A program made the position numbers and the translations under genes. Below are positions 16,009 to 24,114 of a stretch of DNA of 64,000 nt, piece after piece. The DNA is from Gammaproteobacteria bacterium. Its GTDB lineage: Bacteria; Pseudomonadota; Gammaproteobacteria; Burkholderiales; Gallionellaceae. Numbering within the stretch: the stretch's first letter is position 1; every line of letters starts with the position of its first letter. The notes under the pieces are model-generated. The model ran no database searches. It was given only the letters and a program-made list of their open reading frames with translations, and was not told the origin of the DNA. The stretch covers positions 72,064-136,063 of the forward strand of contig JAHJNJ010000017.1 in the NCBI GenBank assembly GCA_018820925.1. Direction: 5' to 3'.

Positions 16009-19000
16009 CTACCCTACCCACTTCCGGGCATTCTGGAACATGCGCAGCCAGGCACCGTTCTCTTTCCACTCGCCTGGATACCATGAGTTTTGCACGGCAC
16101 GGAACACGCGTTCGGGGTGCGGCATCATGATGCTGAAGCGCCCGTCCGGCGTGGTGAGGCCGGTAATACCTTGCGGCGAACCGTTGGGGTTGAGCGGATA
16201 GGTGGTGGTCGCTTTGCCGTTGTGGTCGACGTAGCGCAGCGTGACCAGCGGTTGCGCGGCATGCAGGCGTTTGGTGTTGCCGAAATCGGCATAGCCTTCG
16301 CCGTGCGCCACGACGATGGGCATGCGGCTGCCGGCCATGCCGTCGAACAGGATGGAAGGCGATTGCTGCACCTCCACCAGGACGAAGCGCGCCTCGAACT
16401 GTTCCGACTGGTTGCGCGCGAAATGCGCCCAGTTTGCAGCACCCGGAATGATCTCGTGCAGGTTACTCATCATCTGGCAGCCGTTGCACACGCCGAGCGC
16501 GAAGGTGTCGCTGCGCTGGAAGAAGGCTTCGAATTCGTCGCGCGCCCTGGGGTTGAACAGGATGGATTTCGCCCAGCCCTCACCTGCCCCCAGCACGTCG
16601 CCGTAGGAGAATCCGCCGCAGGCAGCCACGCCCTTGAAACCGGCCAGCGCAACACGGCCGGCTATGATGTCGCTCATGTGCACATCCACGGCAGTGAATC
16701 CGGCGCGGTCGAACGCGGCGGCCATTTCGACCTGACCGTTGACGCCCTGCTCGCGCAGGATCGCGATCCTGGGGCGGGACAGTAGCAGTTCGGGGGCCTT
16801 ATTCTCGTTGATGTCGTAGGTGAGCTTCACATGCAGCCCCGCGTCCCTGGCATCCAGTGTGCGGTCGTATTCCTGTTGCGCGCAGGCCGGGTTGTCGCGC
16901 AGCATTTGCAGCCGATAAGTCGTCTCGGACCAGATGCGGCGCAACGTGATCGCGTTTTCGCTGTACAGCCGGGTCTTGCCGCGCGTGATATTGATGGTAC
17001 CGCCGGTGTTGAGGCGCGCCACTTCGTGCACGTTGCCCATATCCACATCGTCGCACTGCACGAAGATGTCGGCCAGATCGGCACGGCGCACTTGCACCAG
17101 CGCGCCGAGTTCTTCGTTGAACAGAATGCCGAGGTCGTCGCCCTTGCATTCGTCGAGACGGATATCCAGTCCGACATGCGAGGCAAAGCTCATCTCGCAC
17201 AACGCCGCCAGCATGCCGCCGTCGGAACGGTCGTGATAGGCCAGCAGCTTGCCTTCGCGGTTGAAACGCTGAATGAGGTTGAAGAAGGATTTGAGTTTTT
17301 TGGCATCGTCCACGTCCGGTGCCTCATCGCCGGTCTGTTTGTACACCTGCGCCAGCGCCGAACCGCCCAGGCGGTTTTTTCCACAACCCAGATCGAACAG
17401 CAAGATCACGGTATCGGTGTCGGCGACGAGTTGCGGCGTGAGTGTCTTGCGCGCGTTGCTGCAGGGCGAGAAAGCAGTGACGATGAGCGACAAGGGTGCG
17501 GTGACGGCTTTGCCCTGCTCGCCCTCTTTCCACGTGGTCTTCATCGACATCGAATCCTTGCCCACGGGAATGCTGATACCCAGTTCCGGGCACAACTCCA
17601 TACCCACGGCCTTGACAGTGTCGAACAGGGCGGCGTCTTCGCCGTGATGCCCGGCGGCGGCCATCCAGTTGGCGGAGAGTTTGATGTCGCCTATCTTTTC
17701 GATCTGCGCGGCGGCGATGTTGGTGATCGCCTCGCCGATGGCCATGCGCCCGGACGCCGGTGCATTCAGGACGGCGATGGGGGTACGTTCGCCGAGCGCA
17801 AAAGCTTCACCCAGGTTGGTATTGAAACCCATGAGCGTGATGGCCACGTCCGCCACCGGCACTTGCCACGGCCCGACCATCTGGTCGCGCGCGGTCATGC
17901 CGCCCACGGTGCGGTCGCCGATGCTGATGAGGAAAGTTTTGTCGGCCACGGAGGGCAGGCGCAGCACGCGCTCCACGGCCTCTTTCAATGCGATATTGGC
18001 GGTGTCGAGCCTGGGCAGTTGCACTTGCTCGCGCTTCACATTGCGCGTCATTTTGGGCGGTTTGCCGAGCAGCACGGAGAGCGGCATGTCCACCGCGTCG
18101 TTGCCGAACTCTTCGTCGTGCACGACCAGGCAATCTTCGTCGATGGCCCTGCCCAGTACGGAGAACGGGCAGCGTTCGCGGTCGCACAGCTCCTTGAATT
18201 CCATGACGCGCTCGAACGGAATCGCGAGGACATAACGTTCCTGCGCTTCGTTGCTCCATATCTGCATGGGTGTCATGCCGCGTTCTTCGCTGGGCACCGA
18301 GCGCAACTCGAAGTCCCCGCCCTTGCCGCCGCCGTGCACCAGTTCGGGCAGCGCATTGGAAATACCGCCCGCGCCGACGTCGTGAATGGAGAGGATGGGA
18401 TTGTTGTCGCCCATTTGCCAGCAGCGGTCGATGACTTCCTGCGCGCGGCGCTGCATCTCCGGGTTGCCGCGCTGCACGGAATCGAAATCGAGGTTTTCCG
18501 CATTGGAACCCGTGTCCATGCTGGATGCCGCGCCGCCGCCCAGGCCGATCAGCATGCCGGGACCGCCCAACTGGATGATTACCGCACCCACCGGCAGTTC
18601 GTGCTTGTGGGTATGTGGAGCGCTGATATTGCCGACACCGCCCGCCAGCATGATGGGCTTGTGGTAGCCGCGCATCTCGCCGTTCACCTGCTCTTCGAAG
18701 GTACGGAAATAGCCGGCCAGATTGGGGCGGCCGAATTCGTTGTTGAACGCCGCGCCGCCGAGCGGGCCGTCGATCATGATTTGCAGGGGGGAAGCGATGC
18801 GGCCCGGCTTGCCGTAGGGATTAGCTTCCCACGGCTGCATAAAACCCGGAATGTTCAAATTGGATACCGAGAACCCCGTCAATCCCGCCTTGGGTTTGGA
18901 GCCGGTGCCCGTTGCCCCTTCGTCGCGGATCTCGCCGCCCGAACCGGTCGCCGCGCCCGCAAACGGCGCAATCGCCGTCGGGTGGTTATGCGTCTCCACT

Positions 19001-19890
19001 TTCATCAGGGTGTGGGTGAGTTCGTGGCTGAACGCGTATTCGCCGCCGGCGCGCGGATAGAAGCGGTCGATCTCGGCACCCTCGATGACGGAGGAGTTGT
19101 CCGAATAGGCCACCACGGTACCTTCGGGATGCAGCTTGTGCGTGTTGCGGATCATGCCGAACAGCGAGATGGCTTGCGCCTCGTCGTCGATGACCCAGTC
19201 GGCATTGAATATCTTGTGGCGGCAGTGCTCCGAGTTGGCCTGCGCGAACATCATGAGTTCGACATCGGTCGGATTGCGCTTGAGCTTGGTGAAGTTCGCC
19301 ACCAGATAATCAATCTCGTCGATGGATAGGGCCAGACCCAGTTCACGGTTGGCAATTTCCAGCGCGGCATTGCCGCCGTTGAGGATATCCACGCTGGACA
19401 GCGGCTGTGGCGTGCCGTGGGCGAATATCATTTCCGAAACACCGGTAACTTGCGCGATCACCGATTCGGTCATGCGGTCGTGCAACAAGGGCAGCACGAC
19501 TTGCTTCTCGGCTTCGGAAAGGTGCTTGCCGTGCCTGTTCTTCAGGTAGTACAGCACGCCGCGTTCGATGCGCACCACTTGCGGCAGGGCGCAATGGCGC
19601 GCGATATCGGTGGCTTTGGACGACCAGGGCGAGATGGTGCCAAGGCGCGGTACCACCAGCAGGGTCTGGGCCGTGCAGGCGACTTCCGGCTCGCCGGCGC
19701 CCTTGTCCAGGCCGAGCAGGCGATCCAGCAGGATGGCCTCGTCTGCCGACAGGTCGGTGGACAGCTCGGTGAAATAACAGTGGCGCGTATCTTCGATGGT
19801 CACGCCGGATTGGGTGGCGCCCAGTGCGGCGCGCAGTTTGTCGAGGCGGAAGGCGGAAAGAGCGGATTTACCTATCGAAGTGCGGAACAT
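16009..19890 (-). CDS. purL: Phosphoribosylformylglycinamidine synthase (FGAM synthase)
   Basis: This 1293-residue single-chain enzyme converts FGAR, ATP and glutamine to FGAM, step four of de novo purine synthesis. Two AIRS-like halves are visible: [20 protein letters not shown] and [19 protein letters not shown] in the first, [11 protein letters not shown] and YHDRSDGG in the second. A C-terminal class I glutaminase follows, with the nucleophile in [10 protein letters not shown], then HGEGYADF and [11 protein letters not shown]. Length matches proteobacterial PurL. It diverges from nnrD across 91 bases, and a terminator follows at 15970-15992. No PurR-like operator was recognised. Confidence 0.97.
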   Translation of the reverse strand: MFRTSIGKSALSAFRLDKLRAALGATQSGVTIEDTRHCYFTELSTDLSADEAILLDRLLGLDKGAGEPEVACTAQTLLVVPRLGTISPWSSKATDIARHCALPQVVRIERGVLYYLKNRHGKHLSEAEKQVVLPLLHDRMTESVIAQVTGVSEMIFAHGTPQPLSSVDILNGGNAALEIANRELGLALSIDEIDYLVANFTKLKRNPTDVELMMFAQANSEHCRHKIFNADWVIDDEAQAISLFGMIRNTHKLHPEGTVVAYSDNSSVIEGAEIDRFYPRAGGEYAFSHELTHTLMKVETHNHPTAIAPFAGAATGSGGEIRDEGATGTGSKPKAGLTGFSVSNLNIPGFMQPWEANPYGKPGRIASPLQIMIDGPLGGAAFNNEFGRPNLAGYFRTFEEQVNGEMRGYHKPIMLAGGVGNISAPHTHKHELPVGAVIIQLGGPGMLIGLGGGAASSMDTGSNAENLDFDSVQRGNPEMQRRAQEVIDRCWQMGDNNPILSIHDVGAGGISNALPELVHGGGKGGDFELRSVPSEERGMTPMQIWSNEAQERYVLAIPFERVMEFKELCDRERCPFSVLGRAIDEDCLVVHDEEFGNDAVDMPLSVLLGKPPKMTRNVKREQVQLPRLDTANIALKEAVERVLRLPSVADKTFLISIGDRTVGGMTARDQMVGPWQVPVADVAITLMGFNTNLGEAFALGERTPIAVLNAPASGRMAIGEAITNIAAAQIEKIGDIKLSANWMAAAGHHGEDAALFDTVKAVGMELCPELGISIPVGKDSMSMKTTWKEGEQGKAVTAPLSLIVTAFSPCSNARKTLTPQLVADTDTVILLFDLGCGKNRLGGSALAQVYKQTGDEAPDVDDAKKLKSFFNLIQRFNREGKLLAYHDRSDGGMLAALCEMSFASHVGLDIRLDECKGDDLGILFNEELGALVQVRRADLADIFVQCDDVDMGNVHEVARLNTGGTINITRGKTRLYSENAITLRRIWSETTYRLQMLRDNPACAQQEYDRTLDARDAGLHVKLTYDINENKAPELLLSRPRIAILREQGVNGQVEMAAAFDRAGFTAVDVHMSDIIAGRVALAGFKGVAACGGFSYGDVLGAGEGWAKSILFNPRARDEFEAFFQRSDTFALGVCNGCQMMSNLHEIIPGAANWAHFARNQSEQFEARFVLVEVQQSPSILFDGMAGSRMPIVVAHGEGYADFGNTKRLHAAQPLVTLRYVDHNGKATTTYPLNPNGSPQGITGLTTPDGRFSIMMPHPERVFRAVQNSWYPGEWKENGAWLRMFQNARKWVG

Positions 19891-19981
19891 GGCGAGATAG
19901 CGCGATGAAATAACGAGGCCGGATTATACTATGCGCACCCGTTTAACCTAACCCGTCATTCCCGTCTTCGGAAAGAATCGC

Positions 19982-20887
19982 ATGCCCGGTACACGTCCGA
20001 CACCCATCACGCAAAAACAGGTCGCCGCCTTCCTCAAGCCGCGCCCCAAAGACAGCCATAAAGGCATGTTCGGCACGGTGACGATCATCGGCGGCGCCAA
20101 TGGCATGGTGGGTGCGGCGCTGTTGGCCGGACGCGCCGCGCTCAAGATGGGCGCGGGTCTCGTTCATGTCGGCCTGCTGGCGGACAATGCCCCCGTGGTG
20201 GATTTGATACAACCGGAACTGATGCTGCACAAAGCATCAGACTTGCTGCGTTCCTTCCCCCACCCCTCCCCTCCCGCGCAGGGAGAGGGGGTAAACGTGA
20301 AAGACAATATTTATCCCAGTGTGCTCGTCGTCGGTTGCGGGCTTGGACACAGTCCCGCCGCGCAAAAGGTGGTGTACGACGCCTTATTGCTCGATGCGGC
20401 GCTGGTGCTGGATGCCGATGCGCTCAACATCATCGCGCAACGCCCCGACCTGCGCGGTATGCTGCATGCGCGCAAGGCTCCCGCCGTTTTTACGCCCCAC
20501 CCCGGCGAAGCCGCACATTTGCTGGCTTGCAGCACAGGCGACATTCAGAAGGATCGCCCGGCAGCGGCCTCCAACCTTGCCAAACGTTTGGGGGGCAGCG
20601 TGGTACTGAAAGGCGCGGGTAGTATCTGCGCGACCCGTGACGGCAAGCTGTACCTCAACCGGACCGGCAATCCCGGCATGAGCGCTGCCGGCATGGGCGA
20701 TGTGCTGGGCGGCATGATCGCATCGTTTATCGCGCAGGGCCTGAGCGCGGACCAGGCGCTGCTGCTCGGCGTGCACCTGCACGGCGCGGCGGGCGACGAA
20801 CTGGCCCGGCAGCAGGCAACCCTGGGCATGAGCGCGACGGAAGTGACGGAATGGGCGCGTTGGTTGTTGAACAAGTGGATGCCGTAG
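19982..20887 (+). CDS. nnrD: ADP-dependent NAD(P)H-hydrate dehydratase with repeat-derived insertion
   Basis: This 301-residue protein is the C-terminal half of YjeF. It dehydrates damaged S-NAD(P)HX back to NAD(P)H using ADP. Markers are GTVTIIGGANGMVGAALLAGRAAL, FTPHPGEAA and GNPGMSAAGMGDVLGGMIA, the last holding the catalytic Asp. The NnrE epimerase half is absent and presumably encoded elsewhere. Two oddities stand out: about 15 residues (FPHPSPPAQGEGVNV region) come from a GC-rich palindromic repeat inserted in frame at 20255-20292, and the stop codon TAG is the first part of a GTAGGGTGGGCACG repeat. GGAAAG precedes ATG 19982. Confidence 0.9.
   Translation: MPGTRPTPITQKQVAAFLKPRPKDSHKGMFGTVTIIGGANGMVGAALLAGRAALKMGAGLVHVGLLADNAPVVDLIQPELMLHKASDLLRSFPHPSPPAQGEGVNVKDNIYPSVLVVGCGLGHSPAAQKVVYDALLLDAALVLDADALNIIAQRPDLRGMLHARKAPAVFTPHPGEAAHLLACSTGDIQKDRPAAASNLAKRLGGSVVLKGAGSICATRDGKLYLNRTGNPGMSAAGMGDVLGGMIASFIAQGLSADQALLLGVHLHGAAGDELARQQATLGMSATEVTEWARWLLNKWMP
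20255..20292. repeat. Palindromic C-rich/G-rich repeat inside nnrD
   Basis: CCCCTCCC and GGGAGAGGGG arms flank GCGCA, matching the common bacterial interspersed pattern CCCTCTCCC...GGGAGAGGG. It sits in frame between the dehydratase core segments and encodes low-complexity HPSPPAQGEG. Confidence 0.6.
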
Positions 20888-21010
20888 GGTGGGCACGTTT
20901 TTGTGCCCACGCGGTACGGTACAACGTGAGCAGAACGAACGGGTAGTGGTGCGCCGTTGGAAAGCTGTCGGCATTCCCCTTGCGGGGACAAAATACGTGC
21001 CCACCCTGCC
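20884..21010. repeat. GTAGGGTGGGCACG repeat element R1
   Basis: The left end is GTAGGGTGGGCACGTTTTTG and the right end is ACGTGCCCACCCTGC in inverted orientation, about 127 bp apart. The left arm is itself a hairpin (GTGGGCAC, GTTTTT, GTGCCCAC). It follows nnrD directly and supplies its stop codon. Related copies are at 23557, 23671 and 62880. Confidence 0.75.
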
Positions 21011-21014
21011 AAGC

Positions 21015-21020
21015 TATAAT
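21015..21020 (+). promoter_or_regulatory. Candidate -10 box of the DUF2937 gene
   Basis: TATAAT lies only eight bases before ATG 21029, immediately after repeat R1. Transcription would begin almost at the start codon, giving a leaderless message. No good -35 is seen. Confidence 0.3.
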
Positions 21021-21028
21021 TACTCTCT

Positions 21029-21556
21029 ATGACCAATATCCTCTACCGCTACCTGATGATCATCGTGGCCTGCATCTCGCTGTTGGTGGGGCTGCAGATT
21101 CCTAACTTCATCGACCAGTACCAGAAACGCATCGATGCGCATTTGCGCGAGGTGACCGCCAATCTCCAGCCGTTTCAGGAGATTGCGGACAAATATTTTG
21201 GCGGTGACATCGTCCGGTTGATCGACCTGCATCGCAACAGCGAAGCCCAGCCCTTCCGCGAAGAAGGTGTGGCAATTGAAACGATGGTTCAGCGCAAACA
21301 GCGTTTCGAGGCCGATCTGGCCGCGCTGCAGACCAGCCTGCCGCAGAAGGCGCTGAACGTCCTGCTGCATGGCGACCGCGAGATGATCGACGAGGCTCTG
21401 GGACAATACAGTTACTCTGTGCCGTTGAACCAGGACGCGCTGTTATTCGGTGCGGGCGTCGCACTCGCCATTTTGCTGCTGGTGGAGCTGTTGCTCGCAC
21501 TGGCCCGCTTCCTCAGCGCGGCAATCATATATTCCCGCCACACTTCATCTACCTGA
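21029..21556 (+). CDS. DUF2937 family membrane protein
   Basis: This 175-residue protein has an N-terminal helix (YLMIIVACISLLVGLQI), a central 110-residue soluble part rich in charged helices (QYQKRIDAHLREVTANLQPF), and a C-terminal helix (LFGAGVALAILLLVELLLAL). The pattern fits DUF2937, a proteobacterial family of unknown function with a cytoplasmic or periplasmic coiled middle. Five bases separate it from the spermidine-synthase-like gene, so the two probably share a transcript. No ribosome site is obvious. Confidence 0.75.
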   Translation: MTNILYRYLMIIVACISLLVGLQIPNFIDQYQKRIDAHLREVTANLQPFQEIADKYFGGDIVRLIDLHRNSEAQPFREEGVAIETMVQRKQRFEADLAALQTSLPQKALNVLLHGDREMIDEALGQYSYSVPLNQDALLFGAGVALAILLLVELLLALARFLSAAIIYSRHTSST

Positions 21557-21561
21557 GCACA

Positions 21562-22317
21562 ATGACCTATCCCATCGATATCAGCGAAGAGGCTGGCGTC
21601 CGCTTTTTGCATTTCGGTTCGCTCTGGATACAGGGCGCCATGCGCATCGCCCGCCCCTGGCATCTGGAACTCGACTACACCCGGGAGATGATGGCAAGTC
21701 TATTGCTGCGCGACGATTCGCGCTTTCCGCGCAAAGTGCTGCTCATCGGCCTGGGGGCGGCATCGCTCACCAAATTCCTGTACCGCAATTTTCCGCTGGC
21801 AAAGCTGACGGTGGTGGAAATCGAGCCGCGCGTGGTGGCCGCCGCCCGGCAATTCTTCAAGCTGCCGGACGACCCGAAGCGGCTGAACATCGTGATCGCG
21901 GATGGCGCGCAGTTCGTCGCCGAAAACGACAAGAGCTATGACCTGATCCTGGTCGACGGTTTTGACGAAGATGCGCGTCCCGGCGAACTGGATTCGCTGC
22001 CGTTCTACCAGATGTGCCGCGCCCGGCTGAACGACAACGGCGTGCTGGCGGTAAACCTGCTGGGGCGCAGCCGCGGCCACGCGGCCAGCCTGCAGCGGCT
22101 GCGCGAGGCTTTCGACACGCGCGCGCTGGCCTTCCCTTCCTGCGACAGCGGCAATGTGATCGCCCTGGCGGCAACAGGGGAACCTGTCCGTATCGGGCTG
22201 GATGATCTCAAGGAACAAGCCGAAACACTCAAGGCGGAGACGGGGTTAAATCTGCTGCCGACGCTGACGCGCATCGAGCAGTCGCAAACCTGTCCCGGCG
22301 GTGTGTTTTATCTTTGA
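21562..22317 (+). CDS. Spermidine synthase-like SAM-fold protein
   Basis: This 251-residue protein has the Rossmann methyltransferase core of polyamine aminopropyltransferases: HLELDYTREMMASLLL, VLLIGLGAASLTKFL, VVEIEPRVV, then YDLILVDGFDED. True spermidine synthases carry GGGDGG and a gate-keeping Asp/Tyr set. Here the glycine loop reads GLGAAS, so aminopropyl transfer is not assured and it may be a relative of unknown substrate. The first 40 residues are a shortened version of the family N-terminal beta domain. It follows DUF2937 by five bases. Confidence 0.8.
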   Translation: MTYPIDISEEAGVRFLHFGSLWIQGAMRIARPWHLELDYTREMMASLLLRDDSRFPRKVLLIGLGAASLTKFLYRNFPLAKLTVVEIEPRVVAAARQFFKLPDDPKRLNIVIADGAQFVAENDKSYDLILVDGFDEDARPGELDSLPFYQMCRARLNDNGVLAVNLLGRSRGHAASLQRLREAFDTRALAFPSCDSGNVIALAATGEPVRIGLDDLKEQAETLKAETGLNLLPTLTRIEQSQTCPGGVFYL

Positions 22318-22364
22318 AACAAAGTTGCCGGATAATGCGTTTCGTCCGGGATTAGGATTAGAAT

Positions 22365-22401
22365 ATGTAACGAGGAGGATGCATCCAATTACAAGTTACA
22401 T
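22365..22401. promoter_or_regulatory. Nested palindromes upstream of the H1-like gene
   Basis: ATGTAAC at 22365 and GTTACAT at 22395 form an inverted pair. Inside lies the perfect 10-bp palindrome GGATGCATCC (22377-22386). It sits 40 bases before ATG 22442 and could be an operator or a 5' UTR hairpin. Confidence 0.35.
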
Positions 22402-22441
22402 TTTGCAAGCCGATGAACATCATTCTTGAAAGGTAGCGATC

Positions 22442-22807
22442 ATGGCAACGACCAAATCAACCACCGCAAAAAAACCCGCCGCAAAACCGGCTGTCAAGAA
22501 GACCGCTGCAACCACCGGCAAGGCAACCGCCAAAACCGCGACAACCAAGAAAGCCGCAACGACCGTCAAAAAGCCCGTGGCAAAGACAAGCAAACCGGCA
22601 GCGCCCGCAGCCGCGAAAAAGCCGGCCGCAACGGCGAAATCCGCTCCGGCCAAAACCAGCGCGCTTTCACCCGAGCAACGCTACAAGATGGTTCAGGACG
22701 CGGCCTATTTCATCGCCGAGAAGAACGGCTTCCAGGCCGGTTCGATGGACTACTGGATTGCGGCCGAAGCCGAGATCACGACCTTGTTGTCGGGCAAGAA
22801 GAAATAG
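22442..22807 (+). CDS. Histone H1-like lysine/alanine-rich protein with DUF2934 domain
   Basis: This 121-residue protein has a basic, disordered first 75 residues made of KPAA/TKKAA-type repeats, as in bacterial H1-like and AlgP-like nucleoid proteins. A compact C-terminal segment (YKMVQDAAYFIAEKNGF, then DYWIAAEAEI) matches DUF2934. The basic tail suggests DNA or polyanion binding, but this is inference. ATG 22442 follows GGTAGCGATC with a moderate ribosome site. The gene converges on the DUF190 gene with only four bases between stops, so no separate terminator fits between them. Confidence 0.85.
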   Translation: MATTKSTTAKKPAAKPAVKKTAATTGKATAKTATTKKAATTVKKPVAKTSKPAAPAAAKKPAATAKSAPAKTSALSPEQRYKMVQDAAYFIAEKNGFQAGSMDYWIAAEAEITTLLSGKKK

Positions 22808-22811
22808 CTGC

Positions 22812-23135
22812 CTATTTCTTCGGACCTGTCGTCCCGGTTTCAACAACATAACGGACATAGGGCAGGTCCAATCCCTCGGCGGTGATCACTCCGAGCAACT
22901 GATTGGCATGCTTGTCGTCAAGCACGAATTCGACCTGCACCGGCAAATCCCCGGCCAGTTCGAAAAAGTTGTCCTCGTGCAAATGCCCGTGCCGCCCATA
23001 TCCCGCCACGGCACGGAACACGGAGCCGCCCGGCACACCCAGCGTTTTGGCTTTTTCCAGCAGCCATTCCTGCAGCAGTTTGCCGTGATGATGATGTTTC
23101 TCGGTCAAATAGAATTTCAGGTATACGCTTTGCAT
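22812..23135 (-). CDS. DUF190 family protein (PII-like fold)
   Basis: This small 107-residue cytosolic protein has DUF190 signatures (LKFYLTEKHHHHGKLLQEWLL, GVPGGSVFRAVAGYGRHG, PVQVEFVLD). The family has a ferredoxin-like fold related to PII signal proteins and often travels with crcB. Here it follows crcB by one base, so they form an operon and it may modulate or assemble the fluoride channel (inference). A His-rich patch (HHHH) at residues 14-17 could bind metal. Confidence 0.85.
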   Translation of the reverse strand: MQSVYLKFYLTEKHHHHGKLLQEWLLEKAKTLGVPGGSVFRAVAGYGRHGHLHEDNFFELAGDLPVQVEFVLDDKHANQLLGVITAEGLDLPYVRYVVETGTTGPKK

Positions 23136-23136
23136 A

Positions 23137-23526
23137 TCAACCTCCCGCTTGTATCCATTTGAATGTCTGCATTCCCAATACCGTCATCAGCAAAGAGCCG
23201 CCGAGATGGGTCGCGACAATGGCTGTGCCCCAGGCGTATTGGCCGCGCATCAGCAGCGTGACGGTTTCCGCCGAGAAGGTGGAAAAGGTGGTGAGTCCGC
23301 CCAGGAAACCGGTGATGATGAACAAACGCCACTCCGGCGACAGGCCGGGGTGCTGCATGAAAAATGCGACCGCAAGGCCGATGAGGTAACCGCCGACCAG
23401 GTTGGCGGTGAGCGTACCTAGCGGCAACTCCGCCACTGCCGGGTTTAACCACAGGCCCAAGCCCCAGCGCAGCCATGCACCGATAGCGGCACCCAGTCCA
23501 ATGGCGAAAAAAGCGTAGAAAGTCAT
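23137..23526 (-). CDS. crcB: Fluoride-specific channel CrcB/Fluc
   Basis: This 129-residue protein with four membrane helices exports fluoride passively as a dual-topology dimer. Family hallmarks are [27 protein letters not shown] with the pore-lining Asn, and [15 protein letters not shown], which carries the Phe box and the sodium-site turn. ATG 23526 gives the normal length; the longer open frame runs back through repeat R2 and is artificial. No fluoride riboswitch was recognised upstream, where the inverted repeats sit. Confidence 0.93.
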   Translation of the reverse strand: MTFYAFFAIGLGAAIGAWLRWGLGLWLNPAVAELPLGTLTANLVGGYLIGLAVAFFMQHPGLSPEWRLFIITGFLGGLTTFSTFSAETVTLLMRGQYAWGTAIVATHLGGSLLMTVLGMQTFKWIQAGG

Positions 23527-23556
23527 GGGCAGATTGTAGCAGGCGAAAAGGATTTT

Positions 23557-23636
23557 GTAGGGTGGGCACGTTTTTGGTGCCCACGCTGAATGCGAAAACT
23601 TGCTCCGCGTGGGCACCAAAAACGTGCCCACCCTAC
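23557..23636. repeat. GTAGGGTGGGCACG inverted-repeat element R2
   Basis: A perfect 30-bp inverted repeat (23557-23586 with 23607-23636) encloses a 20-base loop. Each arm can also fold alone. Together with 23637-23670 it is the first unit of a roughly 113-bp tandem duplication. Confidence 0.85.
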
Positions 23637-23670
23637 GGCGGAACAATCCCGCGCAGCTTGAAACAGTTTT

Positions 23671-23749
23671 GTAGGGTGGGCACGTTCCTGGTGCCCACGC
23701 GGAACACATGATGCTTACAGCTTGGGCACCAAAAACGTGCCCACCCTAC
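23671..23749. repeat. GTAGGGTGGGCACG inverted-repeat element R3
   Basis: This is a second 30-bp arm pair (23671-23700 with 23720-23749), with three mismatches and a 19-base loop. Its outer GTAGGG supplies the TAG stop of the adjacent YkgJ-like gene. It lies 114 bp from R2, with matching flanks. Confidence 0.85.
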
Positions 23750-24072
23750 GGCGGAATGATACCGCGCAGCTTGAAGCACCGCATGTTGGGTGTTCCGTCC
23801 AGTTCGTACTCGTTGAATTCGCGGCACGGCGACGGGCGTTGTTCGTAGATGGCGCAGGAGACTTGCTTGCCGATTTCACCGCGCAGCGCGGCACAGCGCG
23901 GCGGAAAATTGTTGGTACCCTTCATGCACAGCATGTGCTGGTGCACCTGCTCGGTGAATTCGACGGGAACGATACCACCGGGAGCTTCACTGCATTCTCC
24001 CCAGTAGAATGAAATACGATAATAGGCGCAGCAGGCGCCGCAGGACAGACAGGGATTGGGAGAGATATTCAT
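23746..24072 (-). CDS. YkgJ-family cysteine-cluster protein
   Basis: This 108-residue protein begins [20 protein letters not shown], the CxxCxxCC cluster typical of YkgJ/UPF0153 proteins, and has two further Cys ([17 protein letters not shown]). The eight or so Cys suggest a metal or Fe-S site; function is unestablished. Its stop TAG is the start of repeat R3. A second, unattached copy of its last ten codons (CFKLRGI) lies at about 23637-23665, left by a tandem duplication. Forty-two bases separate it from rimO upstream. Confidence 0.85.
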   Translation of the reverse strand: MNISPNPCLSCGACCAYYRISFYWGECSEAPGGIVPVEFTEQVHQHMLCMKGTNNFPPRCAALRGEIGKQVSCAIYEQRPSPCREFNEYELDGTPNMRCFKLRGIIPP

Positions 24073-24114
24073 GGCATCCTGCGTGGGGGCAATAACATGC
24101 CTGCCCTGCTCAAT

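Noticed and set aside
16831-19329. 832-codon plus-strand frame opposite purL
   Set aside because: Low-complexity His/Arg/Val-rich composition, no ribosome site and no motif; purL on the other strand is unmistakable.
23527-23560. Fluoride riboswitch upstream of crcB
   Set aside because: No match to the fluoride-aptamer core could be found; only repeat DNA lies there.
23527-23709. Upstream extension of crcB through the repeats
   Set aside because: It would add 61 residues encoded by the GTAGGGTGGGCACG inverted repeats; ATG 23526 gives the standard fluoride-channel length.
20884-23749. CRISPR array
   Set aside because: The repeats are few, inverted and unevenly spaced, with no spacer pattern and no cas genes.
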